From RCC90-49c sp051016155 (lineage in GTDB: Bacteria > Bacteroidota > Bacteroidia > Cytophagales > Amoebophilaceae), in the NCBI GenBank assembly GCA_051016155.1, contig CP136537.1:310001-374000 (forward strand): a stretch of 64,000 nt of DNA, given 5' to 3'. The translations under genes were made by a program, and so were the position numbers. The notes beneath the pieces were generated by a model, which was given only the letters and a program-made list of their open reading frames with translations, was not told the DNA's origin and did no database searches. Below, piece by piece: positions 9,063 through 18,164 of this stretch (its first letter is position 1; each line of letters begins with the position of its first letter).

Positions 9063-10391
9063 ATGAGAAAGATCGCTTTGCATATTCAAATCCTAATAGG
9101 GCTGGTTTTGGGATTACTATTTGCTGTGCTAAGTATAAAGTTGGGATGGCCTGCTTCATGGACTGTCCATTACATCAAACCTTTTGGCACTGTATTCTTG
9201 AACAGTCTGAAGATGATTGCTATTCCTCTCATCTTTGCTTCCCTTGTGGTGAGTATCACCAGCATCGAAGATGTCACTAAGCTTTCGAGAATTGGAGGAA
9301 GAACTTTTTTGATTTACACGGCCACTACTGTATTGGCCGTGGGGCTAGGCCTTGCTATCGCCAATCTAGTCAAGCCTGGTCAAGTGATCTCTGTACAAAC
9401 TCGAGACCACCTACTGGCGCTTTATGCCAATGATGCAGAACAACATGACATCACCCTCCAAGCGATCCATGGGCAAGGAGGCCCTCTCCAGCTTTTTATA
9501 GACTTGGTCCCTGAAAACTTGATCGCTAGCATGAGCAGCAATACGAACCTATTGCAGGTGGTATTTGCCGCTATTCTACTTGGAATGGCACTGCTTAAAA
9601 TTCCACCCAGGAAAAGTAAGCCAGTCATACTTTTCTTAGAAGGAATCAATGATGCCATCATAGAGCTCATCTGCTTTATCATGAAGCTGGCCCCTGTCGG
9701 GGTGTTTGCACTGATGGCTTCCCTGCTGGTAGAAGTGGCCGGTGATAATAATGGAAGCGAAATTTTCGAGATACTGTATGCATTGCTATGGTACGTGGCC
9801 ACTGTCATCTTTGGTTTGGCTTTTATGACTTTTGTCGTCTACCCTCTCCTGCTCAAGGCCTTCACCAAGATAGGTTACTTCGATTTTTTCAAAGGGATTT
9901 ACCCAGCTCAGTTGGTAGCCTTTACTACAAGCTCCAGCGCAGCAGCCTTACCTGTCACTATGGAAAGAGTAGAGAGACACTTGGGCATCTCTGAAGAGAT
10001 AAGCAGCTTTGTATTGCCTCTGGGCGCTACTGTGAATATGGACGGGACAGCGCTCTACCAAGGTATTGCTGTGGTCTTCATCGCACAGGCGCTCGGGCTG
10101 GACTTATCCATCACAGCACAACTGACTGTAGTGGCCAATGTAGCTATCTCTTCTATCGGTGTAGCAGGAGTGCCAGGAAGTGCTATGGTCACGACCACCA
10201 TGCTGCTGCAGTCCATGGGGATTCCTGCAGCTGGACTGGCTTTGATTCTAGCTCCTGATAGAATTATGGATATGTGTAGAACAGCGACCAACATTACTGG
10301 AGATGCAGCAGTGGCTGTTATAGTAGCCAGTGCAGAGGGAGAGCTAACAGAAGGTACTAATGAAAATTTGCTGGATAACGAAGACTACTAA
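9063..10391 (+). CDS. Dicarboxylate/amino acid:cation symporter (DAACS/GltP-DctA family)
   Basis: 442 residues, typical for this family of Na+ or H+ coupled importers of glutamate, aspartate or C4-dicarboxylates. Eight membrane helices and two re-entrant hairpins are expected. The hallmark motifs are present: the serine-rich TTSSSAAALP (~288), NMDGTALYQG (~325) and the substrate/cation site DRIMDMCRTATNITGDA (~398-415), with the conserved Arg and Asn-Gly-Asp. ATG 9063 has an AAGGA ribosome-binding site 5-6 bp upstream, one of the few clear Shine-Dalgarno sequences here. The frame ends in an acidic tail. It stands alone between MITE copies. Exact substrate is not decided by sequence; import of host amino acids is a reasonable inference. 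Confidence 0.92.
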   Translation: MRKIALHIQILIGLVLGLLFAVLSIKLGWPASWTVHYIKPFGTVFLNSLKMIAIPLIFASLVVSITSIEDVTKLSRIGGRTFLIYTATTVLAVGLGLAIANLVKPGQVISVQTRDHLLALYANDAEQHDITLQAIHGQGGPLQLFIDLVPENLIASMSSNTNLLQVVFAAILLGMALLKIPPRKSKPVILFLEGINDAIIELICFIMKLAPVGVFALMASLLVEVAGDNNGSEIFEILYALLWYVATVIFGLAFMTFVVYPLLLKAFTKIGYFDFFKGIYPAQLVAFTTSSSAAALPVTMERVERHLGISEEISSFVLPLGATVNMDGTALYQGIAVVFIAQALGLDLSITAQLTVVANVAISSIGVAGVPGSAMVTTTMLLQSMGIPAAGLALILAPDRIMDMCRTATNITGDAAVAVIVASAEGELTEGTNENLLDNEDY

Positions 10392-10451
10392 ACCATCTTC
10401 AGCCGAGAAAAAGTACTACTCTACTACTAGCATGACCTTTTACTCTCCATG

Positions 10452-10571
10452 GAAGTTGTTGTAAAATAGCTTTCAATAGGCTACACAACTTTTGAAACAG
10501 GCCGTATTTGGGAATAGAAGGTGGTGTTTAAATCGCCTAATCACGAGTTAGTTCGATAATACAAAGGTCTC
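10452..10571 (-). repeat. MITE-A full-length copy
   Basis: 120 bp, reverse orientation. Left end GAAGTTGTTGTAAAATAGC, right end GATAATACAAAGGTCTC, with AATCGCCTAATCACGAG in the body. No target duplication is visible. It ends 18 bp before the acetyltransferase start. Confidence 0.65.
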
Positions 10572-10589
10572 AAATTATCGTCTTCTGCT

Positions 10590-11159
10590 ATGACGACCAA
10601 TTTAGAGTTTCCCATCGTTGTTAACGCTGCTGTTTACTTGGATCTACTGCAGGCAGATGATACCCCTACGTTATTCCATCTAGTACAAAAAAACCGTCAG
10701 TATTTGCAGCAGTGGCTTCCATGGGTAGATCACATAAGGTATCGTATAGATCAGGAGATATTTATCCAACGGACACAACAGCAGTGGGAAGAAAACAAAG
10801 CCCTCACCCTAGGCGTTTGGCATTGTCAGCAGCTGGTGGGAGTTATTAGCCTTCATACGTTTGATTGGCCTAATATGACAGCTAGCGTAGGCTACTGGCT
10901 CGATGAGACGCATCAAGGCCAAGGGATCATGACCCAGGCGTGTCGTGCATTGATTGCTGTAGGAATGCAGCAACTCGGACTGGCAAGTATCACTATCAGT
11001 TGCGCAGTAGAGAACAAAAAGAGTCAAAGCATCGCTTTACGACTAGGCTTTGTATGGCAAGAAACGGTTGCCAATAAAGAGTGGTTATATGACCACTATG
11101 TAGACCATCATGTTTATGTGCTCAGGCGGCCTACACACCTTTCTCCCAGCGGTTGTTAG
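10590..11159 (+). CDS. GNAT-family N-acetyltransferase, RimJ/RimL-like
   Basis: 189 residues. The fold is that of RimJ/RimL protein N-alpha-acetyltransferases, which acetylate ribosomal proteins: N-terminal LDLLQADDTPTLFHLVQKNR, the NRQYLQQWLPWVD motif (Asn-Arg-x-x-Leu-x-x-Trp-Leu-Pro-Trp), and the acetyl-CoA loop GYWLDETHQGQGIMTQAC around residues 100-118 carrying the Q-x-x-G-x-G pattern. The family AxxxNxxSxxLxxxxGF motif appears as ENKKSQSIALRLGF. The gene lies between two MITE copies and the stop is 6 bp before the next one. The true substrate is unknown; the RimL-like subfamily call is from motifs. Confidence 0.88.
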   Translation: MTTNLEFPIVVNAAVYLDLLQADDTPTLFHLVQKNRQYLQQWLPWVDHIRYRIDQEIFIQRTQQQWEENKALTLGVWHCQQLVGVISLHTFDWPNMTASVGYWLDETHQGQGIMTQACRALIAVGMQQLGLASITISCAVENKKSQSIALRLGFVWQETVANKEWLYDHYVDHHVYVLRRPTHLSPSGC

Positions 11160-11165
11160 TGGGTT

Positions 11166-11284
11166 GAGATCATTGCATTATTGCGTGATTTTGTGATTAA
11201 GCGATTTAAAAAACTTTCCTAGCCCCCAAGACAGCCTATTTTAAGAGCTCAGTGTCATAGTTCAATCTGTTTTGCAACAGCCTC
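11166..11284 (+). repeat. MITE-A full-length copy with perfect target duplication
   Basis: 119 bp, forward orientation, from GAGATCATTGCATTATTGCG to CTGTTTTGCAACAGCCTC. Flanked on both sides by GGGTT (11161-11165 and 11285-11289), a 5-bp target-site duplication. It begins 6 bp after the acetyltransferase stop. Confidence 0.8.
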
Positions 11285-11340
11285 GGGTTATTTGCTCATC
11301 TGTTTATTGGGTTATCTGTTCATTTGCCTATTGGTTGGAC
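11285..11340. repeat. AT-rich degenerate tandem tract
   Basis: Loose repeats of GTTATTTGCTCATCTGTTTA / TTGGGTTATCTGTTCATTTG following the MITE. Same word family as the tracts at 5147, 53264 and 60575. Confidence 0.4.
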
Positions 11341-11359
11341 AGTTTAAACCTAAGTCACT

Positions 11360-13768
11360 TCACATCCATGCAGGATACTGAGCAGGGGCAGTCGCTGATA
11401 GCAAAGCATAAATTTTATCCACTATGGTCTCTGCATTAGGTTTAGAAAAGTAATCTCCATCGTTGGCATAAGCAGGGCGGTGCTCTTGGCTAGTAATCGT
11501 CACTGGCGCTGCATCTAAATACAGATAGCCTTGCTGTTCTTCTAGCACTTTTTGCATCATAAAGGCCGTAGCGCCGCCAGGCACATCCTCGTCAGCAAAG
11601 ACAATGCGGTGCGTCTTTTTCAGCGAAGCCACGATAGCTTGCTGCAAGTCAAATGGCAGCAAAGTTTGCACGTCAATCACTTCACACTCAATGCCCAGCT
11701 GTGCCAAGGTTTGGGCAGCTTCCATCACGATGCGACACATGGCGCCATAGGTCACTACAGTCACATAAGTGCCCGTACGAATCACTTCAGGCACACCCAG
11801 AGGGACGGTGAAAGTCGCTAAATTGTGGGGTACTTGCTCTTTTAGCCGATACCCATTCAAGCACTCAATGAGCAGGGCTGGATCGTCAGCTTGTAGCAAA
11901 GTGTTGTAAAAGCCTGCTGCTTGGGTCATGTTGCGTGGCACAAGCACATAAATGCCCCGAATGTTGTGAATAATGCCCGCCATGTAAGACCCTGAGTGCC
12001 AAATGCCTTCTAGCCGATGGCCCCTCGTACGGACAATGACCGGGGCTTTTTGTCCGCCACAGGTGCGGTACCGCAGCGTAGCCAAGTCATCCATCATGAT
12101 CTGGAGCGCATACGGCAAATAATCTAGGTATTGTATTTCGACAATCGGTCTTAAGCCACGCAGTGCCGCACCTATGCCCTGCCCTACAATGGTGCACTCT
12201 CGGATGCCAGTGTCTGTCACGCGTAAAGCGCCATATTTTTGTTGCAGCCCTGCAAAGGCTTGATTCACGTCGCCTATCTGGCCTACGTCTTCACCTATAG
12301 CAAAAACGCGTGGGTCGCGCTGTAGCCAAGCGTCAAAGCAAGCTTGCAACACTTCTCGGCCATCTACCCAGGGCGCCTCGGCGTTAATGATAGGCGGAGT
12401 GGCAGGCACCCGCAAAGCAGATGCTTGCGATTCGCTGTACAAATGGGAGCTAAACCGAGCCCTATTTTCTTGCTCGTCTTTTTCCAACCAGGCTAACAGG
12501 GGCTTTCTCGTCAGGTAAGGTGCTTCTTTGAGGACCTGCAGGGCTTGCCTCACTGCTCGCGTGGCATGCATTCTAGTAGCATATGGTTGCGTACGGAGTG
12601 ACTCTATCAACGCCCTCACGGGCTGTGCCCATATACCTATGGCAGCAGCTTGGAGCAGCTCGATGGCTTGCTTATGGTCTTGCTTGATGTCTGCACAAAA
12701 GGCCTGCCAGGCTGCATTTTTTTGGCGCTGGGCTTCTTCGCGCGCCTCTTCTTCTATCTTATCTAGCTGGTCGGCCGTGGCGAAGTCCTGAGCAAGCATC
12801 CATTCGCGCATCTTTTTTAGGCAGTCATGGGCGGCTTCCCAGGCCAGTCGCTCTTGGGACTTGTAACGCTCGTGCGAGCCTGATGTAGAGTGGCCCTGGG
12901 GCTGGGTCATTTCTTGCACATGCACCAGTACAGGCACGTGCTCCTCTCGGCACAGCTGCGCAGCTTTTTCATACACGCCGCACAGGGCCGCATAATCCCA
13001 TCCTTTGACCGTAAAGATTTCATAACCCGGCGCGTCGGCGGTGCGCTGAAAGCCACTGAGGGCTTCAGAAATACTCTCCTTGGTGGTATGATACTCATTA
13101 GGCACAGAAATGCCGTAGCCATCGTCCCAGACAGAGACCAGCATGGGCACCTGAAGGACCCCGCCGGCATTGATCGTTTCAAAGAACATCCCCTCTGAGG
13201 TGGCTGCGTTGCCAATGGTGCCAAAGGCAATTTCATTGCCTTGACAGGAAAAATCTCGATAAGCCGCTAGCTGGGAATTTTCTCTGTAAAGCTTAGAAGC
13301 ATAGGCCAGCCCTAGTAGGCGGGGCATTTGAGAGGCATTGCACGAAACATCAGCAGCCACGTTTTTGCGCTGCGTAAGCGGGTGCCACTGCCCCTCCTCG
13401 TCCAGCAGGCGGGTAGCAAAGTGGCTATTCATCATTCTACCTGCCGAGGCAGGGTCTGCTGCTACCGAAGCATGGGCATACAGCTGGGCAAAGGATTGCT
13501 GAAGAGTCAGTGCACCAACGGCCAGCATAAAAGTCTGGTCTCGGTAATACCCCGAGCGGAAGTCCCCTGCTCTGAACACCTTGGCCATGGCCAGCTGGGC
13601 TACTTCTTTGCCATCACCAAAGATGCCAAACTTGGCTTTGCCCATGAAGACCTCTTTGCGGCCTAAAAGACTTGCCTCGCGGCTTTCGCACGCTAAGCGA
13701 TAGTCTGCTAAAACAGTGGCTGCCTGCATGGAGACAACAGCTGAATGATGATGCGTTACATGCTCCAT
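11360..13768 (-). CDS. Fused alpha/beta 2-oxoacid dehydrogenase E1 component
   Basis: 802 residues in which E1-alpha (about 1-400) and E1-beta (about 465-800) are fused, as in many Bacteroidota. E1 is the thiamine-diphosphate decarboxylase of pyruvate or branched-chain 2-oxoacid dehydrogenase complexes. The alpha half has the cofactor region GNAATSEGMFFETINAGG (186-203) with the usual spacing to VWDDGYGIS. The first Gly-Asp-Gly of the classic motif reads Gly-Asn-Ala here. The beta half shows FAIGEDVGQIGDVNQAF, IQYLDYLPYALQ and EDVPGGATAFM. ATG 13768 is the first start. No E2 or E3 gene is adjacent, so the complex partners are elsewhere. Whether the substrate is pyruvate or branched-chain acids cannot be told; fused forms are usually annotated as branched-chain type. 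Confidence 0.88.
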   Translation of the reverse strand: MEHVTHHHSAVVSMQAATVLADYRLACESREASLLGRKEVFMGKAKFGIFGDGKEVAQLAMAKVFRAGDFRSGYYRDQTFMLAVGALTLQQSFAQLYAHASVAADPASAGRMMNSHFATRLLDEEGQWHPLTQRKNVAADVSCNASQMPRLLGLAYASKLYRENSQLAAYRDFSCQGNEIAFGTIGNAATSEGMFFETINAGGVLQVPMLVSVWDDGYGISVPNEYHTTKESISEALSGFQRTADAPGYEIFTVKGWDYAALCGVYEKAAQLCREEHVPVLVHVQEMTQPQGHSTSGSHERYKSQERLAWEAAHDCLKKMREWMLAQDFATADQLDKIEEEAREEAQRQKNAAWQAFCADIKQDHKQAIELLQAAAIGIWAQPVRALIESLRTQPYATRMHATRAVRQALQVLKEAPYLTRKPLLAWLEKDEQENRARFSSHLYSESQASALRVPATPPIINAEAPWVDGREVLQACFDAWLQRDPRVFAIGEDVGQIGDVNQAFAGLQQKYGALRVTDTGIRECTIVGQGIGAALRGLRPIVEIQYLDYLPYALQIMMDDLATLRYRTCGGQKAPVIVRTRGHRLEGIWHSGSYMAGIIHNIRGIYVLVPRNMTQAAGFYNTLLQADDPALLIECLNGYRLKEQVPHNLATFTVPLGVPEVIRTGTYVTVVTYGAMCRIVMEAAQTLAQLGIECEVIDVQTLLPFDLQQAIVASLKKTHRIVFADEDVPGGATAFMMQKVLEEQQGYLYLDAAPVTITSQEHRPAYANDGDYFSKPNAETIVDKIYALLSATAPAQYPAWM

Positions 13769-13880
13769 AGAGGGGAATGATAGGAGGTGAAAGCTTTCTT
13801 ATGATGAAAGCATAAAGATAGCTCCAAAATCTAGACCAGTTAGGCACTAGAACTCCCGTGCAGCACTTGATGTGCAAAGC

Positions 13881-13998
13881 GAGGCCATTGCATTATTGAG
13901 TGATTTGGTGATCGAGCGATTTTAAAGCCGTTCTCTGGGCTTGCAAAGGCTCTTTTTCAAGTCCTGCTAGAAGATTAAGTACGTTTTGCAACAGTCTC
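13881..13998 (+). repeat. MITE-A full-length copy with perfect target duplication
   Basis: 118 bp, the best-conserved copy. It runs from GAGGCCATTGCATTATTGAG to GTACGTTTTGCAACAGTCTC. The flanks are AAAGC on both sides (13876-13880 and 13999-14003), a 5-bp target duplication. It lies in the 408-bp gap between the E1 gene and ybeY; the rest of that gap holds nothing I recognise. Confidence 0.85.
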
Positions 13999-14176
13999 AA
14001 AGCGAACGAGAGAGACACAAGCCAGAGTACCGACCAACTTGGGGAGAACTGACCTGGTAGCTGCACTGTCTGAAGCGCGCTGTATCTTTGCGCTCAAAGT
14101 GGAATGCGCCAGAGGAGGCTATCAACCACGTGTTCCACCCAGTAAGCTGCCATTGTATCCTTGTTAAGACTGCCCC

Positions 14177-14602
14177 ATGGACCCTATCTGTTTTTTTACA
14201 GAAGAAGTGACCTTGACACTGCCCGAGCCTGCAGCCACCATATCGTGGCTCCAAGCAGTCATCCAGCAAGAAGGATATCAGCTGGCCCACCTCAACTTTA
14301 TTTTCTGCTCTGACCGTTATTTGCACGAAAAAAACGTCCAGTACCTGCAGCACGACACGCTTACCGATGTGCTCACGTTTGACTATGCAGATGCTGCCAA
14401 GACCATAGAAGGAGACATTTACATCAGCTTAGAGCGTGTTCAGGCCAATGCACAGGTGGAGCAACACCCTTGGGTGCAGGAGCTGCGCACAGTGATGGTA
14501 CATGGTGTGCTGCACCTACTGGGCTATGATGACCGTACCCCAGCTGACCGGGCACTGATGCGCCAAAAAGAGGCTTTTTACCTGGGCTGTTTTGGCTGTT
14601 GA
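14177..14602 (+). CDS. ybeY: Endoribonuclease YbeY (rRNA maturation factor)
   Basis: 141 residues, normal size. YbeY is a zinc-dependent RNase for 16S rRNA 3'-end maturation and ribosome quality control. The core TLTDVLTFDYAD and GDIYISLERV precede the metal site VHGVLHLLGYDDRTPADRAL. Two of the three classic ligands are His (HGVLH), and the third position is Asp rather than His, which is common in Bacteroidota YbeY (GYxD). ATG 14177 gives MDPICFFTEEV, a plausible N-terminus. The gene stands alone. Confidence 0.93.
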   Translation: MDPICFFTEEVTLTLPEPAATISWLQAVIQQEGYQLAHLNFIFCSDRYLHEKNVQYLQHDTLTDVLTFDYADAAKTIEGDIYISLERVQANAQVEQHPWVQELRTVMVHGVLHLLGYDDRTPADRALMRQKEAFYLGCFGC

Positions 14603-14696
14603 TCGAACAGCTTACCAGGTCCTTAGCATAGAACGATCACAAAGCTCCATATTGTCCATCTTATTCCTCTGCCTTGCTGGGCGTTCTCAACCATGA

Positions 14697-14753
14697 ACGT
14701 ACGTGAAGGGTCTCTGCGCGAACTGGCCTCGCAGCGAGGCTTTGCTTTTAGCT
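14697..14753. repeat. Repeat C copy
   Basis: ACGTACGTGAAGGGTCTCTG followed by CTCGCAGCGAGGCTTTGCTT is similar to 26261-26313 (CGCACGTGAAGAGTCGCTGC ... CTCGCAGAGAGGCTTCGGTT). A third, partial copy lies at 39047-39072. GC-rich relative to its surroundings; function unknown. Confidence 0.45.
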
Positions 14754-14831
14754 CAGTAGGGTGTAAGAAGTTGTCCCTTGGCTTTGGATATAGCTCTGGT
14801 CTGGGGATGTTATCTGGGTTTTGATCATTAA

Positions 14832-15905
14832 CTACTTGAAGTAGCTAAAGTCATGTTGAGGGTCTAGCTGCACCAAGCACTGATACATCAAAGAAATAAC
14901 ATTTTCTATATCCTGCTTGTGTACCATTTCTACCGTAGTATGCATGTACTTGAGCGGTAAAGAGATCAAACCAGAAGCCACACCTGCATTGGAATAAGCA
15001 AATGCATCTGTATCTGTCCCTGTAATGCGCGATGAGGCTGCTCTTTGGAAGGGTATTCGGTGCTGCTGGGCTACCTCTATCATCATCTTTAGCACGTTGT
15101 GCTGTACAGAGGGAGCATGGCTGAGCACAGGTCCTTTGTTGCAGGCAATATCCCCTTGTTTGATTTTTTCATAAAGCGGTGACTGCGTGTCGTGCGTTAC
15201 ATCTGTAACAATAGCCAAGTCGGGCTGGAGGCGCTGAGCAATCATGGCTGCTCCTCGCAAGCCTACTTCTTCTTGCACAGCATTGACGATGTAGAGGCCA
15301 AAAGGCAAGGTCTTTTTGTTTTCATGGAGCCTCTTGGCTACCTCGGCAATCATGAAGCCTCCCATTCGGTTGTCTAGTCCACGACCTACAAGAAAATCTT
15401 GATTGAGAGTAATGAGGTCTGCATCAAAGGTGACCACGGAACCTACATGGATGCCTAGGGCAGCTACTTCTTCTGCAGAGCTGCACCCACAATCCAATAC
15501 TACTTTTTCTATATCGATCTTAACGGCTTTCTCTCTGTCTTCGCGCACGTGAATGGCTGGCCAACCAAAGACGGCTGGTACAGTGCCCTTGTCTGTATGA
15601 ATTTTGGCTCGCTGAGAAGGGGCAATTTGATAATCAGAGCCTCCATTGCGAATGACGTAGATGTATCCTTCCTTAGTAATGTAGTTGACAAACCAGGAGA
15701 TTTCATCTGCATGGGCTTCAATCACGACTTTGTAGGGAGCATCAGGATTGATAATACCTACTGCTGTACCATAGGTGTCTGTCAGATGCTCATCTATGTA
15801 AGGGCGTAAGTAATCTAGCCAAAGCTTTTGGCCTGCTGTTTCATAGCCTACAGGGGCAACGTTGTTAAGGTACTCGAACAAAAAAGCTTCACTTTCTCTG
15901 TGCAT
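14832..15905 (-). CDS. M42-family metallopeptidase (glutamyl aminopeptidase-like)
   Basis: 357 residues, typical for M42 (PepA/FrvX/TET-like) cytosolic aminopeptidases. The two-metal site is complete: His and Asp in IEAHADEISWFV, the bridging Asp in GRGLDNRMGGF, catalytic Glu-Glu in NAVQEEVGLRGA, Asp in VTDVTHDT and His in KYMHTTVEMVH. These enzymes form tetrahedral dodecamers and trim N-terminal residues from short peptides. ATG 15905 is used. With the POT peptide transporter at 37.6 kb it suits peptide scavenging, but no operon links them. Confidence 0.92.
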   Translation of the reverse strand: MHRESEAFLFEYLNNVAPVGYETAGQKLWLDYLRPYIDEHLTDTYGTAVGIINPDAPYKVVIEAHADEISWFVNYITKEGYIYVIRNGGSDYQIAPSQRAKIHTDKGTVPAVFGWPAIHVREDREKAVKIDIEKVVLDCGCSSAEEVAALGIHVGSVVTFDADLITLNQDFLVGRGLDNRMGGFMIAEVAKRLHENKKTLPFGLYIVNAVQEEVGLRGAAMIAQRLQPDLAIVTDVTHDTQSPLYEKIKQGDIACNKGPVLSHAPSVQHNVLKMMIEVAQQHRIPFQRAASSRITGTDTDAFAYSNAGVASGLISLPLKYMHTTVEMVHKQDIENVISLMYQCLVQLDPQHDFSYFK

Positions 15906-16015
15906 AATGTTTTTATCGTTTGGTATGGTACGCTAGGCGAGACACTAATGGAGTTTAGTCAACTGACACTCGTGTCCTTATCTCTTTTTTTCTAGTTTAT
16001 CGTAGTCTTTTACTT

Positions 16016-16102
16016 ACTCACCCTACGCAGGCCCTCTCTATGCACTTTATCTTGTCATGCTTCGCTAAGTTCGGAATGACAATCCTGTTGCGTATGGTGA
16101 GT
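16016..16102. repeat. MITE-B copy with target duplication
   Basis: 87 bp bounded by inverted repeats ACTCACCCTACGCAG and TTGCGTATGGTGAGT. Interior CTTCGCTAAGTTCGGAATGAC matches the copy at 22510. Flanking TACTT occurs on both sides (16011-16015, 16103-16107). The right end supplies part of the stop region of the adjacent minus-strand gene. Confidence 0.7.
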
Positions 16103-17232
16103 TACTTATCTTTTTGCGTTTCCTCAGGAGGAGCTTGTAGGCTTCCCTTCCAGTAAACAAATCCTTCTTTATTGGTTTTTGCCACAACATAAACTGCATC
16201 AGAGAAAGGGAGTATCAAACTTTTTTCGTGGTTGATTTTTTCTTTCTCCTCTTTTGCTGCCTTGCTTGCCTCTACGCTTTTATTATCGTTATCGCCCTTG
16301 TCATCTTCCTCTTTTTTCTCCTCTTCTGTCTCTTCAGGCAAGTCTTCAACCTTTTTCTCAAAATTAGCACCTTCTAAGGTGTAAAATGTAAGGGCTGTCT
16401 CGTCTCCTTTTTTGACACAGAGTGCCCAGACTGCTTTTTTGAAGTATAGCTCTGGTTGTAACAAGAACAAGCTCAATCGCTCTGGGTTATCTCCTTCGTG
16501 TAGCACAAAAAATCCGTTCTCCTCTATTTCTATTCGAACTATTGACCGATTGGCACTGGAGTCTTTTCTGGCCACAAGTACTTTGGTAGGGGCTATTTGG
16601 ACAGCAGCACTAGGAGGAACATTGCTTGGATAACCCCATCTATCAGTCGCTTTCAATTTTTTCTTGTCCGCACTGTAGAGAAGTACTACAGACTTTTTGG
16701 GGTCACTATCATGCGCCAAGACAATCAAACCATTCAGGTCGCCTTCTTCGTTACGAATAGCACAGGCTGCTCCTTTCAGCTTAGTTGCTTCTTCTGAGTC
16801 AAATTGATAGCTGCCTGCAGGCTCCCAGGCGGTGCCATTGCACTGCTGTATCTTTACTTGCTTTTGGTCTTGGTCTACGATGCCCACATGCAACATTGGT
16901 GCATCAGCAGGGCCAGCAGGGAAGGCAAACAATGGCTTCCCACTTGCATTCGGTACGTTAGCTATCGACACATGCTCCAGGCCTCCCTCTGAGGCCTGTG
17001 TGAATTTCCAGCATTTTCCATTAGACTCCAGGAAGTAGACTGCTTGCTCAGCGTGCATCGAGCAGGTGATGCATTTTGCCACATCAAGATGAGGGATAGG
17101 ATTATCGAACGGTTGAGGCCCTTCCCAGCGTAGTTTCCAGCCGACGACATCTTTATAAGAGTCTTTCATGCACTGGGCAAAAGCGATAAGACAGCCTACT
17201 ATACTTACATAAGCAAAAATCTTGCGTAGCAT
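16102..17232 (-). CDS. Hypothetical exported protein, Lys/Glu-rich C-terminus
   Basis: About 376 residues; not recognised. ATG 17232 is preferred over the longer TTG frame (17268), because MLRKIFAYVSIVGCLIAFAQ then forms a signal peptide; the following Cys could be lipidated, but the lipobox (FAQC) is poor. The body is rich in short beta-like segments, for example AVYFLESNGKCWKFTQ, LIVLAHDSDPKKSVVLLYSA and YFKKAVWALCVKKGDETALT, which suggests a beta-propeller-like periplasmic protein. A strongly charged stretch (EETEEEKKEEDDKGDNDNKS) precedes the end. A MITE-B copy abuts the stop. No function is proposed. Confidence 0.65.
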   Translation of the reverse strand: MLRKIFAYVSIVGCLIAFAQCMKDSYKDVVGWKLRWEGPQPFDNPIPHLDVAKCITCSMHAEQAVYFLESNGKCWKFTQASEGGLEHVSIANVPNASGKPLFAFPAGPADAPMLHVGIVDQDQKQVKIQQCNGTAWEPAGSYQFDSEEATKLKGAACAIRNEEGDLNGLIVLAHDSDPKKSVVLLYSADKKKLKATDRWGYPSNVPPSAAVQIAPTKVLVARKDSSANRSIVRIEIEENGFFVLHEGDNPERLSLFLLQPELYFKKAVWALCVKKGDETALTFYTLEGANFEKKVEDLPEETEEEKKEEDDKGDNDNKSVEASKAAKEEKEKINHEKSLILPFSDAVYVVAKTNKEGFVYWKGSLQAPPEETQKDK

Positions 17233-17407
17233 GCAGTTGAGGTTTTTAAGGTGGGTCACTGGGCTCAAAATTAGTACAATGTAGTCAAAAACTAAATGCT
17301 TGTCTTGAGCACTGGTTATGCAGCTTTGAGCATTTTTGAAAAATTTGTGACTTTTAAGAACGGCTCCTAGACGTCTTGTACTTCGTTTTTCTCTCTAGTA
17401 TTAATAT

Positions 17408-17923
17408 CTACGCACCTTCCTTGAGCTTTCCCAGCGCTTTGTCGATGGTATAGCAGCCAACTCCCTCTTCACCAATGATCTCGAATAGTTCAACAGCCCT
17501 TCTGGTTAGTACTTCTTCTTCTACTTGTTCGGCTACGAACCACTGCAAAAAGTTGAACGTAGCAAAATCTTTGACCGTAAGCGAGTGAGCTACTAATTGG
17601 TGAATGGCCTGCGTTACTTTGATTTCGTTGGCAAGCGCCAGCTCAAAAACCTGTCTGAAGGAGGAAAAAGTGTGCTGAATGCCCGTTATTTCAGGATGTA
17701 GTGCATGTCCCCCTGCATCGTTGATGTAGTGAAAGAGCTTGAGCATGTGTTCTTTTTCTTCTTCAGCATGGTGATACAAAAAAGCGGCTGCTCCTTTATA
17801 GCCTTGCGTGTCACACCAGGAGGCCATCGCCATATAGTGGGCTGAAGACTTCCCTTCCATACCTACTTGTTCGTTGAGTAGTTGCACTGTTTCTTGACTC
17901 AGAGCGCATTTGGATCGATCCAT
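17408..17923 (-). CDS. ftnA: Non-heme ferritin
   Basis: About 171 residues in a four-helix ferritin fold. Ferroxidase-centre residues are visible: Glu in NEQVGMEGKSSAHYMAMASW, the YHHAEEEKEHMLKLF helix (Glu and His) and Gln in FLQWFVAEQVEEE. Ferritin stores iron as ferric mineral in 24-mers and limits oxidative damage. ATG 17923 (MDRSKCALS) is preferred to the TTG nine bases upstream. It has no close operon partner. The gene symbol follows the bacterial FtnA type; bacterioferritin is excluded because the heme-ligand Met and family length do not fit. Confidence 0.9.
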   Translation of the reverse strand: MDRSKCALSQETVQLLNEQVGMEGKSSAHYMAMASWCDTQGYKGAAAFLYHHAEEEKEHMLKLFHYINDAGGHALHPEITGIQHTFSSFRQVFELALANEIKVTQAIHQLVAHSLTVKDFATFNFLQWFVAEQVEEEVLTRRAVELFEIIGEEGVGCYTIDKALGKLKEGA

Positions 17924-17956
17924 ATCTTTCAAGTCCGTTGTGTTATTGAATAATTG

Positions 17957-18010
17957 TAAAGTTCTTTTTAGGCTCTCAAAGGCACATTTTTAGCATTTTT
18001 CAGCAAGCTC
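17957..18010 (+). repeat. MITE-A partial copy
   Basis: TAGGCTCTCAAAGGCACATT and TAGCATTTTTCAGCAAGCTC match the second half of the family (TAGGCTTGCAAAGGCACTTT ... TTTGCAACAGTCTC). The first half is not present. It lies upstream of ferritin. Confidence 0.45.
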
Positions 18011-18164
18011 ACTCAGCAGTAGCACACGACATGCTCAGAGAGGTCATCGAACGCTTTAGAGGTAATATAATGATCCATACAACGTACTCTATCTCTAGTC
18101 TGGGCATAAAAGAACCTAGCTCTTGTGTAGGCTCCTTTGCAAGTAGATAAAAAAAGGCCTTCTT

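Noticed and set aside
14561..14571. Loss of a catalytic His in YbeY
   Set aside because: The GYDD variant in place of GxDH is common among Bacteroidota YbeY proteins, so it is not evidence of inactivation.
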